A stretch of 64,000 nt of DNA. Origin: Conchocele bisecta. Its lineage: Eukaryota; Mollusca; Bivalvia; Lucinida; Thyasiridae. This document shows positions 1-9,889 of the stretch, one piece after another. The position numbers and the translations under genes are program-made. The stretch spans positions 18,216,042-18,280,041 of the forward strand of contig CM055272.1 in NCBI GenBank assembly GCA_029237695.1, in the 5' to 3' direction. The notes beneath the pieces were generated by a model that made no database searches, was not told the origin of the DNA, and worked only from the letters and a program-made list of their open reading frames with translations. The first letter of the stretch is position 1. Every line of letters starts with the position of its first letter.

Positions 1-820
1 CAGCTCCAATCAAAAATTGCTATTTTGGTGAATGAAGCACCATCAACCAATTGTAGATCATTCTACTTCTTATGTAAATTAGCTTTACTCCGGACTTGAT
101 TGTTATGATTTAGTTTGGTTCATTTACCGGGATCCGGTCAAAATTACATCAGAATATCATAATGCCGTGCGGTATCGAGGTTTGCATTGTTGATAATAGA
201 TTTAAACTGTCCAGCCAAAAAACGATCTAGAGAAGTACATCAGTGCACACAGAATTTTAAATTCCCTCACTAAATTATCATATTCGATGGTAGCATTGAT
301 CCCACTGTTTATAATGGGTACGTTTTGGTTTGGGTACGAAATACAGAGGCCTACTACAAATATCATACCCGAAGCCTAGGCAAACAAGTCCGCATGGAGT
401 TGTAAATAAACTATTTTCGAACTATCAATCAGCGATCTTTTTTGGAAGTTTTGTTTGTTATTACCAGAAAAATAAAAGGTGAACTACTACTGTTTTATTT
501 CTGACATTTTTTAGCAGAGACTTTGGTCAAATTGGAACATGACCAGTCGGGCTACTGACAATGGTATTCCGGGAAGATTGACACGACCGGACCAAATTTT
601 TACTAGACTCGGTCGGTCGGACGTGCCTTAGTGTTGAACCCTGAACATGCATGTTTCTCCGCGATTCATTCGTCGCTGGAGATAGATAAAGATTATACCC
701 AGTGCCGAGAAAATGTAAAATTTATCCCATTGAAAACTGAAAAAACTGCAATTGATGGTCAATATTACTATGACAATTCATTATATTTTCTTTTGTTTCT
801 CCCTTTAAATACCATGAATA
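1..820. other. No gene or recognised repeat; presumed CLINT1 intron
   Basis: Low-GC sequence with no convincing exon, RNA or repeat shared with the rest of the window. If CLINT1 continues to the left, this is intronic. I looked for the exon that follows the ENTH domain in this gene family and did not find it here. Confidence 0.4.
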
Positions 821-881
821 TGTCTCGAAATTTCATTAGAATCGAGTCCAGAGGACTCGATTCTAATGATATTCCAAGACA
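821..881. repeat. Foldback hairpin related to the A-family centre
   Basis: A perfect 16-bp inverted repeat (834-849 with 853-868, loop aga) lies inside a longer imperfect stem that begins tgtctcgaaa and ends ccaagaca. The stem layout (cattagaat..attctaatg) resembles the centre of the A family, with different bases at the tip, so it may be a diverged core of an old A copy. Confidence 0.6.
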
Positions 882-1114
882 TATATACAGAGAGAAATAA
901 GAAATTTGTAATTCTCATAATTTGTTGGACGTTATATTCACCGCTAGCATGCAAACTACAGTCTATAACAGAAATATCTTTCTAAATGTGGTGTTTGTTT
1001 GTTTGACAAGAAAAAACTAATTTATTTCATAAATTTTCCTTTTAAACCGGTAAATGTATTGTGAAAGACCATAGCCAATCATCTCCCCTGTTTATCAGTT
1101 TCAGATAGTATATA

Positions 1115-1287
1115 CCAGAGCTGCAGATAAGCTGTGTATTTGCTTCAATATCCAAAAACCCAATTGAAATCAGAAGTAACGAGTATCAAAAAGCAATAAC
1201 AATAAAAAGACCACAAATATAGCATATTTTTCTTATTTTCCATGAAAACACATCTTGGTATTTCATTAGAATTGTCTCCAATGAGAC
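1115..1287 (+). mobile_element. A-family foldback element, left half only
   Basis: It begins cagagctgcagataag and runs through the family landmarks (aaaacccaattgaaatcag, atcaaaaagcaat, gaccacaaatatagcat, ccatgaaaacacatcttgg) to the central ttgtctcc, where it stops. The right arm is absent, so this is a truncated copy; an O element starts directly afterwards. Confidence 0.7.
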
Positions 1288-1289
1288 GA

Positions 1290-1537
1290 AGCAAACCCAA
1301 ATTTCACTAGTAACAGCCACATATGAGACATGCCATGTGATTTTGTACCTAAGAACACGTGCAATTTTTTATGAAATTTATTTACAGAAAATGAGATATT
1401 TTCCATAACCGACGTGGAGAAAGATGACAAAATTTTCATATTGAATTGAATTCCGCATTTGCATTGAAATTTTTGTCAACTTTCGACGTCACTTATGGAA
1501 ACTATCGTAAATATTTTCCATGGAATAGCGCACACGC
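1290..1537 (+). mobile_element. O-family foldback element
   Basis: Imperfect palindrome centred on attgaattccgcatttg, with arms carrying cttatggaaac / ccataaccgacg and gacaaaattttcat / gaaatttttgtcaac. The same layout recurs at 30028-30285 and 47090-47300, which supports a repeat family rather than a chance palindrome. Confidence 0.6.
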
Positions 1538-1540
1538 TCA

Positions 1541-1895
1541 TAATTCCAGCACAAAAATATTTACACAATTCCCTAACATTTGATTGGTCCGTAGCAAGTC
1601 TCTGTCCAAAATTTATATCCCAGTAAACTCCCACGCCGAACTACTTTCCGTAACCGTGAGGCGCAGTTAAAATAATTCTTAAAAAAACGGAAAATAAACA
1701 CATTTTCTTGATGAATTTATTTAAAATGCTGGAATTATAAGGAATGAATGGCCTTTTTATGGAATTTATCGGGGATATAAACTTGGAAAAGTCGCGGGAA
1801 TACTGGACGAGGCCTTCTGGCCTTCGTCCAGTATTCCCGCGACTTTTCCAAGTTTATACCCCGATAAATTCCACAAAAAGGCCATTCATTCCTAT
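1541..1895 (+). mobile_element. F-family element (two adjoining hairpins)
   Basis: Module F1 runs from taattccagcac to gctggaattat (1541-1738). Module F2 is a long, almost perfect palindrome from aggaatgaatggcc to ggccattcattcct whose arms contain cttggaaaagtcgcggg and gtccagtattcccgcg. All four copies in the window (here, 11117, 50522, 63545) keep F1 and F2 side by side, so the pair moves as one unit. Confidence 0.8.
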
Positions 1896-2020
1896 ATTGG
1901 GTACAAATTCACATGGCATGTTCATACTAGAATCAGAATGCATCCCACATTAGCATGGTAGGGCCCCACATAATTCACAATTTAGTACATACATAAAAAC
2001 ATCAACCGTCACGTTCTATC

Positions 2021-2283
2021 TATATATTCAGCCCTGAAATCAGAATAATCCTGATATGATGCCAGGTCCTCGCCACACCAGAATCACTTGGCCCCCTCCC
2101 AAAAGCAATAGGATTAGTAATAATCTTACCACTTCATAGTTCATAACCCAATTCAACTCCCAGGTAACAAAAGAGCCAAAGATAAAAACGTACCTGAGGG
2201 CCAAACCAGGCAAATTGTGATTCCTATAAGCAGGAACCCCTACCATTAATTTACACCGTCACGTTCACCCGACCACCACCCAC
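2021..2283 (-). mobile_element. J-family SINE-like repeat, partial
   Basis: Contains the J landmarks tatatattcagccctgaaat, gccaggtcctcgcc, ccagaatcacttggcccc and cgcccgaccaccaccc-like end (here cacccgaccaccaccc). The GGCC/AAAC tail end is missing. The copy ends 13 bases inside CLINT1 intron 4, just beyond the exon 4 donor. Confidence 0.65.
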
Positions 2284-2296
2284 TGAAATGACTTAC

Positions 2297-2431
2297 TGTA
2301 GCTGAGCCGGGCCATTCCATCGCTGGGAATTCCAACGTATTTGTCTTTGTTCTTCTTCGATTTCTTCCGTTCCTCTCGTAGCCGCTCGTCATTTTGTACC
2401 AGTTCAATAATTTCTTTCACTTTGTGGCGAA
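2297..2431 (-). CDS. CLINT1: CLINT1 exon 4
   Basis: 135 bases: two bases completing Val, then 44 codons RHKVKEIIELVQNDERLREE..RLSY, plus one base of the next codon. This closes the ENTH domain; the RKKSKKNKDKYVG basic run is diagnostic of epsinR. Acceptor ctctccttcag with a short pyrimidine tract; donor gtaagt, a consensus site. An A element ends 28 bases before the acceptor and a J repeat begins 13 bases after the donor. Confidence 0.94.
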
Positions 2432-5400
2432 CTGAAGGAGAGAATCGATTGTTGCTGTCCAGAGCTCCAGATAAGCTACGTATTTGCATAAACACCCAAT
2501 TAAAATTGCCAAAAACCCAATTGAAATCACAAGTGGTGAGTATCAAAAAGCAATGGAAAATTTGTGGTATCTTTATCATGCTACAGAAAACAATAAACAG
2601 ACCACAAATACAGCATATTTTCTTATTTTTCCAGGAAAACACATCTTGGTATTTCATTAAAATTGTCTCCAAGGAGACAATTCTAATGAAATGCCAAGAC
2701 ATGTTTCATTTAGAAGAAAACTATTCAATAATTGCTGTCTGTTGATGTGTAAACAGTAGTGTGATTTTATTTTATCCAATTAAAACTTTGAAATACCCAA
2801 TAGCTTCAGAAATGATGGAGTAAAAATACTCAATTACTAATTCCTTATCTGGAGCCTGAACATCACATAGTAGTCATATTAAAGCTAGAATCCCACATGT
2901 CAGGTTATAATAAAGGCAGGTATAGTTTTTTGTCCATTCTTTAGATACGACATTGTTCGGGCAAAATAAACATTCATTCACCATTACCCGACATATTAAT
3001 TGACATTTATAATACTTTTTGTATCTAACGTATCAGGGGCGATAACCGTGTTTTCTTAAAACGTTAACGGAAATTACTATTTATTATCTGCATTTCTTTT
3101 TGATGTGCAATGATCACACCACACCAAAGTCTCTTGACCCCTTTCACTCAGGGTTGGCCGGGAAATACTGGGGGCGGGAAATACCGCCGGGAAATAAGCT
3201 CAGAAGTGGGAAATACCGGGAAATAAGTTTTTGCCGTTTTTGCTCGTTTTTGGCTTTGTTTCATGTACTCGGACAGTGTATTCCACTGAGATTAGGATTA
3301 TGGACACATTTGTCTAATTGGCTGACATCTCTCGCACCTATCTCTGAAATTGAAGAATTACAAATACCACACAACACACCTGACTGTGGGCATTGCTAAT
3401 TGAAATTGTGTTGAGTACAAACATTGTGGGTCATCTCAAATTATGATGCTGACATCTGAAATAACTACTTAATTATTTTAATAATACAGCTAGATAATGA
3501 ACAAATTTCAGCTTCAAAGTGTTTGCCTCGAATATCACCAAAGTCGATACAGTCCAGTAGGACCCACATGTTGTGAATCAAATGCCGCGCCTACCATTAA
3601 GTCCCTGGTCCTTGCCCATCTCGTCTGAGAAGGTGTAGTTCTCGAGGGCGCGCATGTCGTAGATGTGTTCACGCGACGCGGTGACACATCGCTCCGACCC
3701 ATTCTTCACCAGGTAGCCCAGCAGCAGCAGTGACTGCAACATGCAGCAGCATAAAGTAAAATATGCAGGGCTCCAGATAAGGAATTAGTAATTGAGTATT
3801 GTTACTCCATCATTTCTGAAGCAATTGGGTATTTCAAAATTTGAATTGGGTAAAATTAAATCACACTACTGTTTACACATCAACAGAGCAATTATTGCAT
3901 GTTTGTTTCGAAATGAAAACATATCATGGCATTTCATTAGAATTGTCTCCTTGGAGACAATTCTAATGAAATACCAAGATGTGTTTTCATGGAAAAATAT
4001 GCTATATTGGTGGTCTGTTTATTGTTTTCTGCAGCATGATAAAGGTACCACAATTGTTCTCATTGCTTTTTGATACTCACTACAGTACTTCTGACAGGAG
4101 ACAATTCTAATGAAATACCAAGATGTGTTTTCATGGAAAAATATGCTATATTGGTGGTCTGTTTATTGTTTTCTGCAGCATGATAAAGGTACCACAATTG
4201 TTCTCATTGCTTTTTGATACTCACTACAGTACTTCTGATTTCAATTCGGTTTTTGGCAATTATAATTGGGTATTTACGCAAATACGCAGCTTATCTGGAG
4301 CTCTGAATGTGGTTTAAAAACTGGCACTAAAAGAAACGAGGCTCGTGGAATCCCGTTGGGCTAGTTGAAGATGCAAGATAAAGTTGGCTTCAGTTCAACC
4401 CCTGAAGATACACACGTACAGAGCTACAGAAAGGTGCATATTGGCTTATTTTACCCACTCATTTTAGCAAAATACGCATTCTGATCAACAGTGAGTGTAC
4501 ATACTCACAGCAATGTGGAAAGACACATTGATTTTCAAATTGAGTAGTGAAAATACTGTAATAAAGATGAAATTTACTTAGTGTTGAGCAGTTTGCTTGC
4601 AGCTCAAATATGTGAATTTAAAAAAAATAAATATTTTTTAAATTTGTTTTATTTTTTTTATCAATTGTTCCATATTTAATAAGGAATAAAATTACATTTG
4701 TAAAAGTAAAATACGCATTGAATTTTAAATCTGGGGGTATAATACTCTTTAGATACGCAACTTATCTGGAGCTCTGCACATCCTCTCCAGAGTGAATAAA
4801 TTCATACCACGAGTAGGATAGAAATCATGAAAATAGGTGGAGTTACCGAAAATTACGAGTAGCTTCCCTTAGAATGCTGGGAACGAAGTGTTGTCTGCTG
4901 TTGCTTAATATTTTGCCTTTTTTCTCAATAAAAACATGCTTTGACAGCACTTTAGAATCATTTCCATTGGAAATGATTCTAAAGTGCTGTCAAAGCATGT
5001 TTTCTATGAGAAAATGGAAAATAAGAAGCAGACGACACAATTTAATTCAGCAATGTAAGGATTAGAACTACTTGTCATAATTGATAAAACTTGTTGGGTT
5101 TACATCATGTTGCTTTGTTCAAACTAAACAATGAGATGTACGGACAAGTCGAGTGCTGACATTACCCCGGAATCAGTTCGGAAGTTACAAATATACCAGG
5201 GGTCAATTTACCGGGCAATTTTCTGTCCCTAAATAGTACAAAATTCTTCCAATTTTGAGCTGAGGGAGAAGTTTTTCACTACATAAAATGTGCAAAATCT
5301 AGTAAAGTATGTGTGTTAAATTTCTCCAACTTATTGCAAAAACTTCTCCCTATTCTGGAGACCTAGATTGAATGCTGATTGTCCATGTTATATAACCTAT

Positions 5401-7183
5401 TCAGGGATTCCGCTGGGGAAAATAAAAAAATTGCCACTTCCAAAAAAAAATTGGCGATAATTTTTTTTTTATAGCCAATTGTTTATTTTTATCGCCAATT
5501 GCGAAAGTGGCGATCGCCAGCGGAATCCCTGCTATTTACAACACCGGTCTATATGACACACATCTCGACAAACCTTATAAACCCTCCTCCAACTCCTCTT
5601 GTTATCTTGGAACATGCGTTTCCATAGCATGGCCATCACCTCACTGAAGTGTTCGTATGTGAATGTGTACTGCGCCACCTCTTGCATGAGACTCCCATGG
5701 GGGCCCCACGCATCCTCGTTTGTCGCCTCGCGTACCTTTGTCTCCACCTCGGAGTAGTTCATCACCACATTGGTGCTGTAATCATGGCAACACAGGTCAT
5801 ACAATGGAATGTCTCTAAATCGGACAGCCTGGGGACCTCCCAGGCTGTCCCGTTTGGAGATGTTCCACTACACTATTGTTATTATGTAGTTATGTGGGTG
5901 TACCAGAAAGATGGAGAAATAAATAATAGTAGTTCATCACCACATTGGTGGTGTGACCATGACAAGAGAGGTTCCACTGCACTAGCTGCACATTTTCAGC
6001 TTTATAGGCAACAGGTTGCACTATATCGCTACACCACGCTGCACAGTAAAAATGTGTGTAATAGTATTTACACTGTTGGTATTGACGACAAACATATATT
6101 GTTATTGAGATACAATTCTACAATACGACACAAGAATATTACCATAAACCTACCTAATGAAATGAGTATTAGAAAATTCTTAGGTCACTCTCCACGAAGT
6201 AGAAAGTAAACAAAGAACGCTTCAGACGCACATTTGGAAAGACTATTCCATCATAACTATTATGTAAAGCAGTGTAATGAAATGTAATTAGAGCAGAACT
6301 CAGAACTACCACTGCACTATAATTTGACAGTATTGTTATTAGGTAGCTGTGTGGGGGTACCACAGATTGAGAATAATAGTAGTTGATCGCCACATTGGTG
6401 CTGTAACCAGAGCTCCAGATAAGCTGCGTATTTGCGTAAATACCCAATTAAAATTGCCAAAAACCCAATTTAATCAGAAGTAGTGAGTATCAAAAAGCAA
6501 AGAAAAATGTGTGGTATCTTTATCATGCTACAGAAAACAATAAACAGACCACAAATATAGCATATTTTCTTATTTTACCATGAAAACATATCTTGGTATT
6601 TCATTAGAATTGTCTCCAAGGAGACAATTCTAATGAAATGCCAAGACATGTTTTCATTTTGAAGCAAACTATTCAATAATTGCTGTCTGTTGATGTGTAA
6701 ACTGTAGTGTGATTTTATTTTACCCAATTAAAACTTTGAAATGATGGAGTAAAAATACTCAATTACTAATTCCTGTAACCATGGCAAGAAAGGTCACTCA
6801 TACAATGGAATCTCTCTAAACAGGACATTCTGGGGACCTCCAGTTCCAGAATAAACAGTATTGACATAAATCAATTTGAAAACCAAGCCCCACCCACAAA
6901 TTTGTCAACAGATATTCGTTATTCTTTTGCAATTCTGGCAAAATTCAACTCATATTATACTCGATATATACAACTGGAATAGAATTGTGAAGGAAATAAA
7001 CAAATCACGACTACATGGTGCTGAAGGTGTGGCTCTCTAAGTAAAGTAAAGTAAAGATCAAGAAGAAAGTACCAGTTTAGAACAAGCAGAAAATTGAGGA
7101 CGTGTAAACAATTTTAGGAGACAACACAAACATAATCAAAAATTAACGTACACTTTGTCGGTTAGTTCCCTAATTTTCCACAT
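2297..7183 (-). CDS. CLINT1: Clathrin interactor 1 / epsinR, 5' part (ENTH domain), four exons
   Basis: EpsinR binds phosphoinositides through its N-terminal ENTH domain and works with clathrin and AP-1 in trans-Golgi/endosome traffic (family knowledge). Four minus-strand exons (7183-7152, 5775-5574, 3733-3595, 2431-2297) join in frame with GT-AG introns of 1376, 1840 and 1163 bp and give about 169 residues starting MWKIRELTDK. Features fitting epsinR rather than epsin-1/2/3 include NVVMNYSEVETKVREAT, the SLLLLGYLVKNGSER helix, REHIYDMRALENYTF and LREERKKSKKNKDKYVG. The unstructured clathrin- and AP-1-binding tail is not present and should lie left of the window. All introns are stuffed with foldback elements. 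No frameshift or stop is seen in any exon. Confidence 0.93.
2460..2858 (+). mobile_element. A-family foldback element, full length
   Basis: Starts cagagctccagataag and ends cttatctggagcctg. The centre is the inverted repeat attgtctccaa / ggagacaattctaatg. Outside the perfect core the two arms differ (accacaaatacagcat on the left, gctgtctgttgatgtg on the right). The right end lacks one C relative to the family, and no clear target duplication remains. It lies in CLINT1 intron 3. Confidence 0.82.
2938..3115 (-). mobile_element. G-family element fragment
   Basis: Matches the G end that contains caaaataaacattcattcac, ccattacccgacatattaat and ggggcgataaccgtgttt (compare 18190-18380). The TTAAAGGTACATGCCC terminus is not recognisable here, so this is a decayed fragment in CLINT1 intron 3. 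Confidence 0.6.
3116..3594. other. CLINT1 intron 3 sequence without recognised repeat
   Basis: Contains a short run of related tracts built on gggaaata (ccgggaaataag, gcgggaaataccg) around 3160-3230, and otherwise nothing I can assign. The exon 3 donor is at its right edge. Confidence 0.4.
3595..3733 (-). CDS. CLINT1: CLINT1 exon 3
   Basis: 139 bases giving SLLLLGYLVKNGSERCVTAS and then REHIYDMRALENYTFSDEMG with KDQGLN, plus one base of a split Val codon. Acceptor tgttgcag, donor gtaggc. It is noticeably richer in GC and CpG than its flanks, as expected of an old exon in AT-rich DNA. The A copy at 3766-4305 begins only 32 bases upstream of the acceptor, so the usual branch-point zone lies at or inside the element. 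Confidence 0.94.
3766..4305 (-). mobile_element. A-family element with an internal direct duplication
   Basis: Ends cagggctccagataag (left) and cttatctggagctctg (right). Flanks aatatg and aatgtg form a 5-of-6 target duplication. It is longer than other copies because a stretch of about 145 bases, from ggagacaattctaatgaaat to the end of the cattgctttttgatactcac tract, is present twice (about 3954-4096 and 4101-4238). It sits 32 bases upstream of the CLINT1 exon 3 acceptor. Confidence 0.82.
4419..4776 (+). mobile_element. A'-subfamily element (A ends, different interior)
   Basis: Begins cagagctacagaaagg and ends cttatctggagctctg, like A, but the interior is ttattttacccactcatttt, cagcaatgtgg, gattttcaaattgagtagtg. 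The same interior recurs at 26028-26242 and 28700-29017. Flanks cacgta and cacatc match at 4 of 6 positions. Confidence 0.7.
4885..5060 (+). mobile_element. B-family foldback element
   Basis: Palindrome centred on catttccattggaaatg, with arms aaaacatgctttgacagca / tgctgtcaaagcatgtttt and outer parts tgtctgctgttgc / aagcagacgaca. Other copies: 16740, and inside C elements at 24030 and 27520. Confidence 0.75.
5061..5401. other. CLINT1 intron 2 sequence, nothing recognised
   Basis: Low-GC intron with no repeat I can match elsewhere in the window. Confidence 0.35.
5402..5531. mobile_element. M-family foldback element
   Basis: Ends cagggattccgctgg and ccagcggaatccctg enclose an AT-rich interior with cgccacttc-like arms. 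Flanks share ctatt on both sides. The copy at 28427-28606 has the same ends and a 6-bp duplication, gacatg. CAGGG..CCCTG ends suggest a hAT-like source. Confidence 0.75.
5574..5775 (-). CDS. CLINT1: CLINT1 exon 2
   Basis: 202 bases: one base completing the Val codon, then 67 codons from TNVVMNYSEV to SWRRVYK. It holds ENTH helices 1-4, including EATNEDAWGPHGSLM and the MLWKRMFQDNK segment. Acceptor gattacag, donor gtttgt, ending in phase 0. A Q hairpin begins 25 bases upstream of the acceptor and an M element ends 43 bases beyond the donor. The 5' end of this exon is copied twice further upstream (see 5878-6850). Confidence 0.94.
5800..5876. mobile_element. Q-family hairpin
   Basis: Stem built on gtctctaaatcggacagcc / ggctgtcccgtttggagat with the loop region tggggacctccca. 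It matches the better preserved Q copies at 45066 and 45907 (TA-CAGTG..CACTG-TA, mariner/pogo-like ends). The outer TA-CAGT ends are eroded here. It sits just upstream of the CLINT1 exon 2 acceptor. Confidence 0.65.
5878..6850 (-). repeat. Two extra copies of the exon 2 5' end and its acceptor region
   Basis: The block tagttcatcaccacattggtg, the first bases of exon 2 as read on the plus strand, recurs at about 5926-5947 and, with two changes, at about 6378-6400. Both copies are preceded by a shared leader (attgttattatgtagttatg..gggtgtacca at 5877 and 6334). The second is followed, after an inserted A element, by gtaaccatggcaagaaaggt and half a Q hairpin, mirroring the real intron. The rest of exon 2 is not repeated. 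These are decoy acceptors with about 24 coding bases, not genes. Confidence 0.75.
6408..6773 (+). mobile_element. A-family element inserted in the duplicated acceptor
   Basis: Starts cagagctccagataag, has the central attgtctccaaggagacaat, and stops after aattactaattcc, lacking the last 15 or so bases of the family. The 6-bp flanks are identical (tgtaac at 6402-6407 and 6774-6779). The corresponding unoccupied sequence (ctgtaatcatgg) is at the true exon 2 acceptor, so the insertion is certain. Confidence 0.87.
7152..7183 (-). CDS. CLINT1: CLINT1 exon 1 (coding part)
   Basis: Ten codons, MWKIRELTDK, plus two bases (gt) that combine with the first base of exon 2 to make Val. The donor is gtacgt. 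This ATG is chosen because the reading frame upstream hits a TAA six codons before it, and because vertebrate epsinR has the same MWKVREL start just inside its N-terminus. The 5' untranslated part extends rightwards but its end cannot be set. Confidence 0.88.
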
Positions 7184-7520
7184 GTTTGTATTGAGGTTTG
7201 ATTATGCAATTGATGTCAGAAAATATATAAATTCGGCCACTATATTTCCGATGATAGTGGATTTTCGAAGGATGTTTACATCGGTGTCAACTGGCCACCA
7301 TTTTGGACATTGTCACGTGATCCACGTTTGACACATCATTCATTTCCGGTTTTGGTCCGGACCTCTTCGCACTCACATCATCTCGGACCATCTTCTTCTT
7401 CTTCTTCGCTTCAGACCATATCGTACCTACTTCATATCGGACCAATATTTCATAGTCCCTGAACACTGTCTCCTTCTTCTTCCTTCTCACCTCTCACACA
7501 TCATACTGGGTTGTAATAGT
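7184..7520 (-). promoter_or_regulatory. CLINT1: Probable CLINT1 5' UTR and promoter region
   Basis: Sequence upstream of the CLINT1 start codon and before the V element. It holds an E-box of the GTCACGTGAT type (7314-7323), a ccaccattttgg tract resembling a YY1 site, and a (CTT)n run at 7389-7408. No TATA box is evident. The E-box resembles sites used by bHLH-Zip factors of lysosome/endosome genes; a regulatory role is inferred only. Confidence 0.35.
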
Positions 7521-7521
7521 T

Positions 7522-8112
7522 TACTGACTGTTTCACGAAAGCTGCCCAAATTTTACGGGCATATAAACAATTCAAAGACAATATTGTTTTCGATAATATT
7601 AAATTAAAGGAAAATTTATAAGAATGAGCCTTCTTTTTATTTCGTGAAATTTTGTCAAATATCGGTTTTATTACGAAAAATGATTTCTCTATGGGAATTT
7701 AACATGGGGGGGGGTGGGGAGGGGGGGTGGTGGATAAGAGGTAGAAGAGTTGTGGGAGGAGTCAAAAAACGAAAAAAAATCAAGCTAGCTATATAGATAG
7801 CTTGGAAATGACCTAACTAAGAAAACAAAAGTTAAATTTAACTTTAAAAATCGGTCCAGTATTTCTGAAATTCTATAAAACATTTCCCCATGTTAAATCC
7901 CCATATACATCTTCACTCTGTGAAGATGTCTATGGGGATTTAACATGGGGAAATTGTTTTTTCGCAATAAAATCAATATTTGACCAAATTTCACGAAATA
8001 AAAAGAAGGCTCATTCTTAAATTTTCCTTTAATTTAATATTATCGAAAAAAATACTGTTTTTGAATTGTTTATATGGCCGCAAAATTTGGGCAGCTTTCG
8101 CGAAAAAGAGTA
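7522..8112. mobile_element. V-family long foldback element
   Basis: Left end tactgactgtttcacgaaag and right end gcagctttcgcgaaaaag are inverted; arms share cccaaattttacgg and gagccttctttttatttcg. The centre is another inverted repeat, cccatgttaaatccccata with tatggggatttaacatggg. A G-rich tract of about 25 bases lies at 7706-7733. Related copies: 14871, 44466, 49949. Confidence 0.8.
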
Positions 8113-8567
8113 CGTATAGTTTGGTTGTACCTGCTCGAAATTACCCGCGAGGGTGTGAAGCAGTATAGGCAGACAGGCAGGTTACATGTAAGTAGGTGTG
8201 CATTAGTCGTACCTATTTAGTGTCAGAACGCAAATTATGTGTTATTGTAAAGCGAAGTTAAGATATGTGTATGCAACAGGTTCGTATATATACGAGATGA
8301 TGAACGACCAAGATAACATATATTTATCGATGACTAATTAATAAACATACTCATACAGCAGAGTACAAATCTAATAAAGTGTTCGTTTCGGGCGTCAGAA
8401 CTGTAATTGTGCACTCGGCGTTGGTGCAACTTCTATTTTTGTCATCACCAAATAAATCACGAACAGTATAATGTGTAGCACATCCTTGCTAATTCAACAA
8501 CAACATATGGACAGTGCGTACCTAAGGCAAGCTTACATTTGTGTCCCAATAATATTCTTCTCTGTCC
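8113..8567. other. Intergenic, nothing recognised
   Basis: No exon or repeat that I can match; CLINT1's transcription start should lie to the left. Confidence 0.35.
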
Positions 8568-8815
8568 ATATGTGATTGTGGCTGGACAAATTGGGCTTAT
8601 GGATTTTGCGACCATTGTGGATCCAGATCAGCCTGTGCATCCGCACAGTATGATCAGGATCTTCACTGTTCAGTATCCAATCAATTGTAATGGAACACCC
8701 ATCATGCTTCTAGCATGCAGTGTAGATCATTACCTGGGAACATGTCCTATTTGATCAGGAGCTACACTGGTCCAAATATGATAAGCCCCGTTTCTCCAGT
8801 CACAGCCAAATATAG
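8568..8815 (+). mobile_element. D-family element
   Basis: Runs from tatgtgattgtggctgg to ccagtcacagccaaata. It holds the D landmarks ttatggattttgcgacca, atgcttctagcatgcag and the dyad gatcag..ctgatc in altered form. Better copies are at 23571, 37901 and 44053. Confidence 0.65.
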
Positions 8816-9303
8816 GCAGATAGGAATCTTCTCTATGTATTAGATGTGCACCAAGGTACCTTGCCTCGTGATTGGCACACATTATTTACTAATGACTAAG
8901 CAAATGAATAAGCAGAAATGGAATCAAATGAACCCAATTTAAAATAACTATAGCGTCATTACGTCACTGCTCGCGGGGTTTTCGATCGATCGCAGAAAGA
9001 ATTACTAGTGGGTTTTTCCATATACTGTCAAGTTAAACTGAGCAAGGAATTTCCTCGACTTAATATGCAAATTATTTATGCGACAAACGCATGTTTATGA
9101 TCAAGAACAAGTTGCGACTGTATTCATACACTATCCAGTGATATACCTCAAGTGTTTTTGTGAGATGCTTATTTGGAGGTACCATATGAGGCACAGCCAC
9201 TTTGATTTGCATGTGTATGGACAATTAATATGCTCACCTACGCGAGTTACAACTGAACTGAGCTGAACTGTACAGGGGTGCGACTGCAATGAGTCGCAAC
9301 GTA
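8816..9303. other. Intergenic, nothing recognised
   Basis: Includes a short imperfect tract aactgaactgagctgaactg at 9250-9269. No gene or known repeat seen. Confidence 0.35.
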
Positions 9304-9659
9304 CCAGAGTATGGAGCCCCGCAGGGGACGTATAATTCTTTTTATTACCACGAAATAACAATTTGTTCCCTCAATATAATAATTCGTTCCCACGAATTAA
9401 CAATTCGTTCCCACGATTAAACAATTCGTTCCCTCAATTTAACAATGAGTTCCCACGATATAACAGTTTGTTCTCACGATATAACAATTCGTTCCCTTCG
9501 AGGGAACGAATTGTCAAATCGAGGGAACGAATTTTTATTTCGTGGGAACGAATTGTCAAAGCGAGCGAACGAATTGTTATTTCGTGGGAACGAATGTTAA
9601 ATTGAGGGAAGGAATTAATAAAAAAAAATCCATGTCCCCTGTGGGGCTCCGTACCAGAG
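9304..9659. mobile_element. H-family foldback with inverted 21-bp arrays
   Basis: Element 9310-9653 between direct repeats ccagag (9304-9309 and 9654-9659). Terminal inverted repeats are tatggagccccgcagggga and tcccctgtggggctccgta. Inside, one array of 21-bp units (aattcgttcccacgaaataac type) reads forward and a second reads in reverse, meeting near 9500. Because the unit is seven codons, open frames run through the array and give meaningless NSFPRYN-like repeats. Confidence 0.88.
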
Positions 9660-9889
9660 TATATCAAACAATCTAGACCATTTTCAGACTGCATGATTGC
9701 CGCACCCACATACCCACATACCCACATAGAGGCGCACCGAGGTGAATGTCTCGGTGTTTTGTTCCTGGAGGTACAGAAAAAGGGCCTATGTAAAATATCC
9801 TATGACAGCCTTTGTCTCGTTTTGTTTTATTCTCTATCGAAGGCATTGAAATTGATCATTCACTTATATGGACACGGAATCAAATGAAA

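Noticed and set aside
3121..3399. 99-codon frame in CLINT1 intron 3
   Set aside because: No domain, repeat-like start, inside an intron.
5649..6209. 186-codon plus-strand frame
   Set aside because: It is antisense to CLINT1 exon 2, crosses the Q hairpin, and has no recognisable domain.
9301..9662. 12-bp target duplication for the H element (gtaccagagtat)
   Set aside because: The other copies fit a 6-bp duplication outside TAC..GTA ends (ccagag, gtattg); the extra matching bases here are best read as the element's own end plus chance.
9363..9727. Repeat-protein frames such as NSFPRYN and RSHEITIRS
   Set aside because: Seven-codon period comes from the 21-bp H array; no initiation context or conservation.
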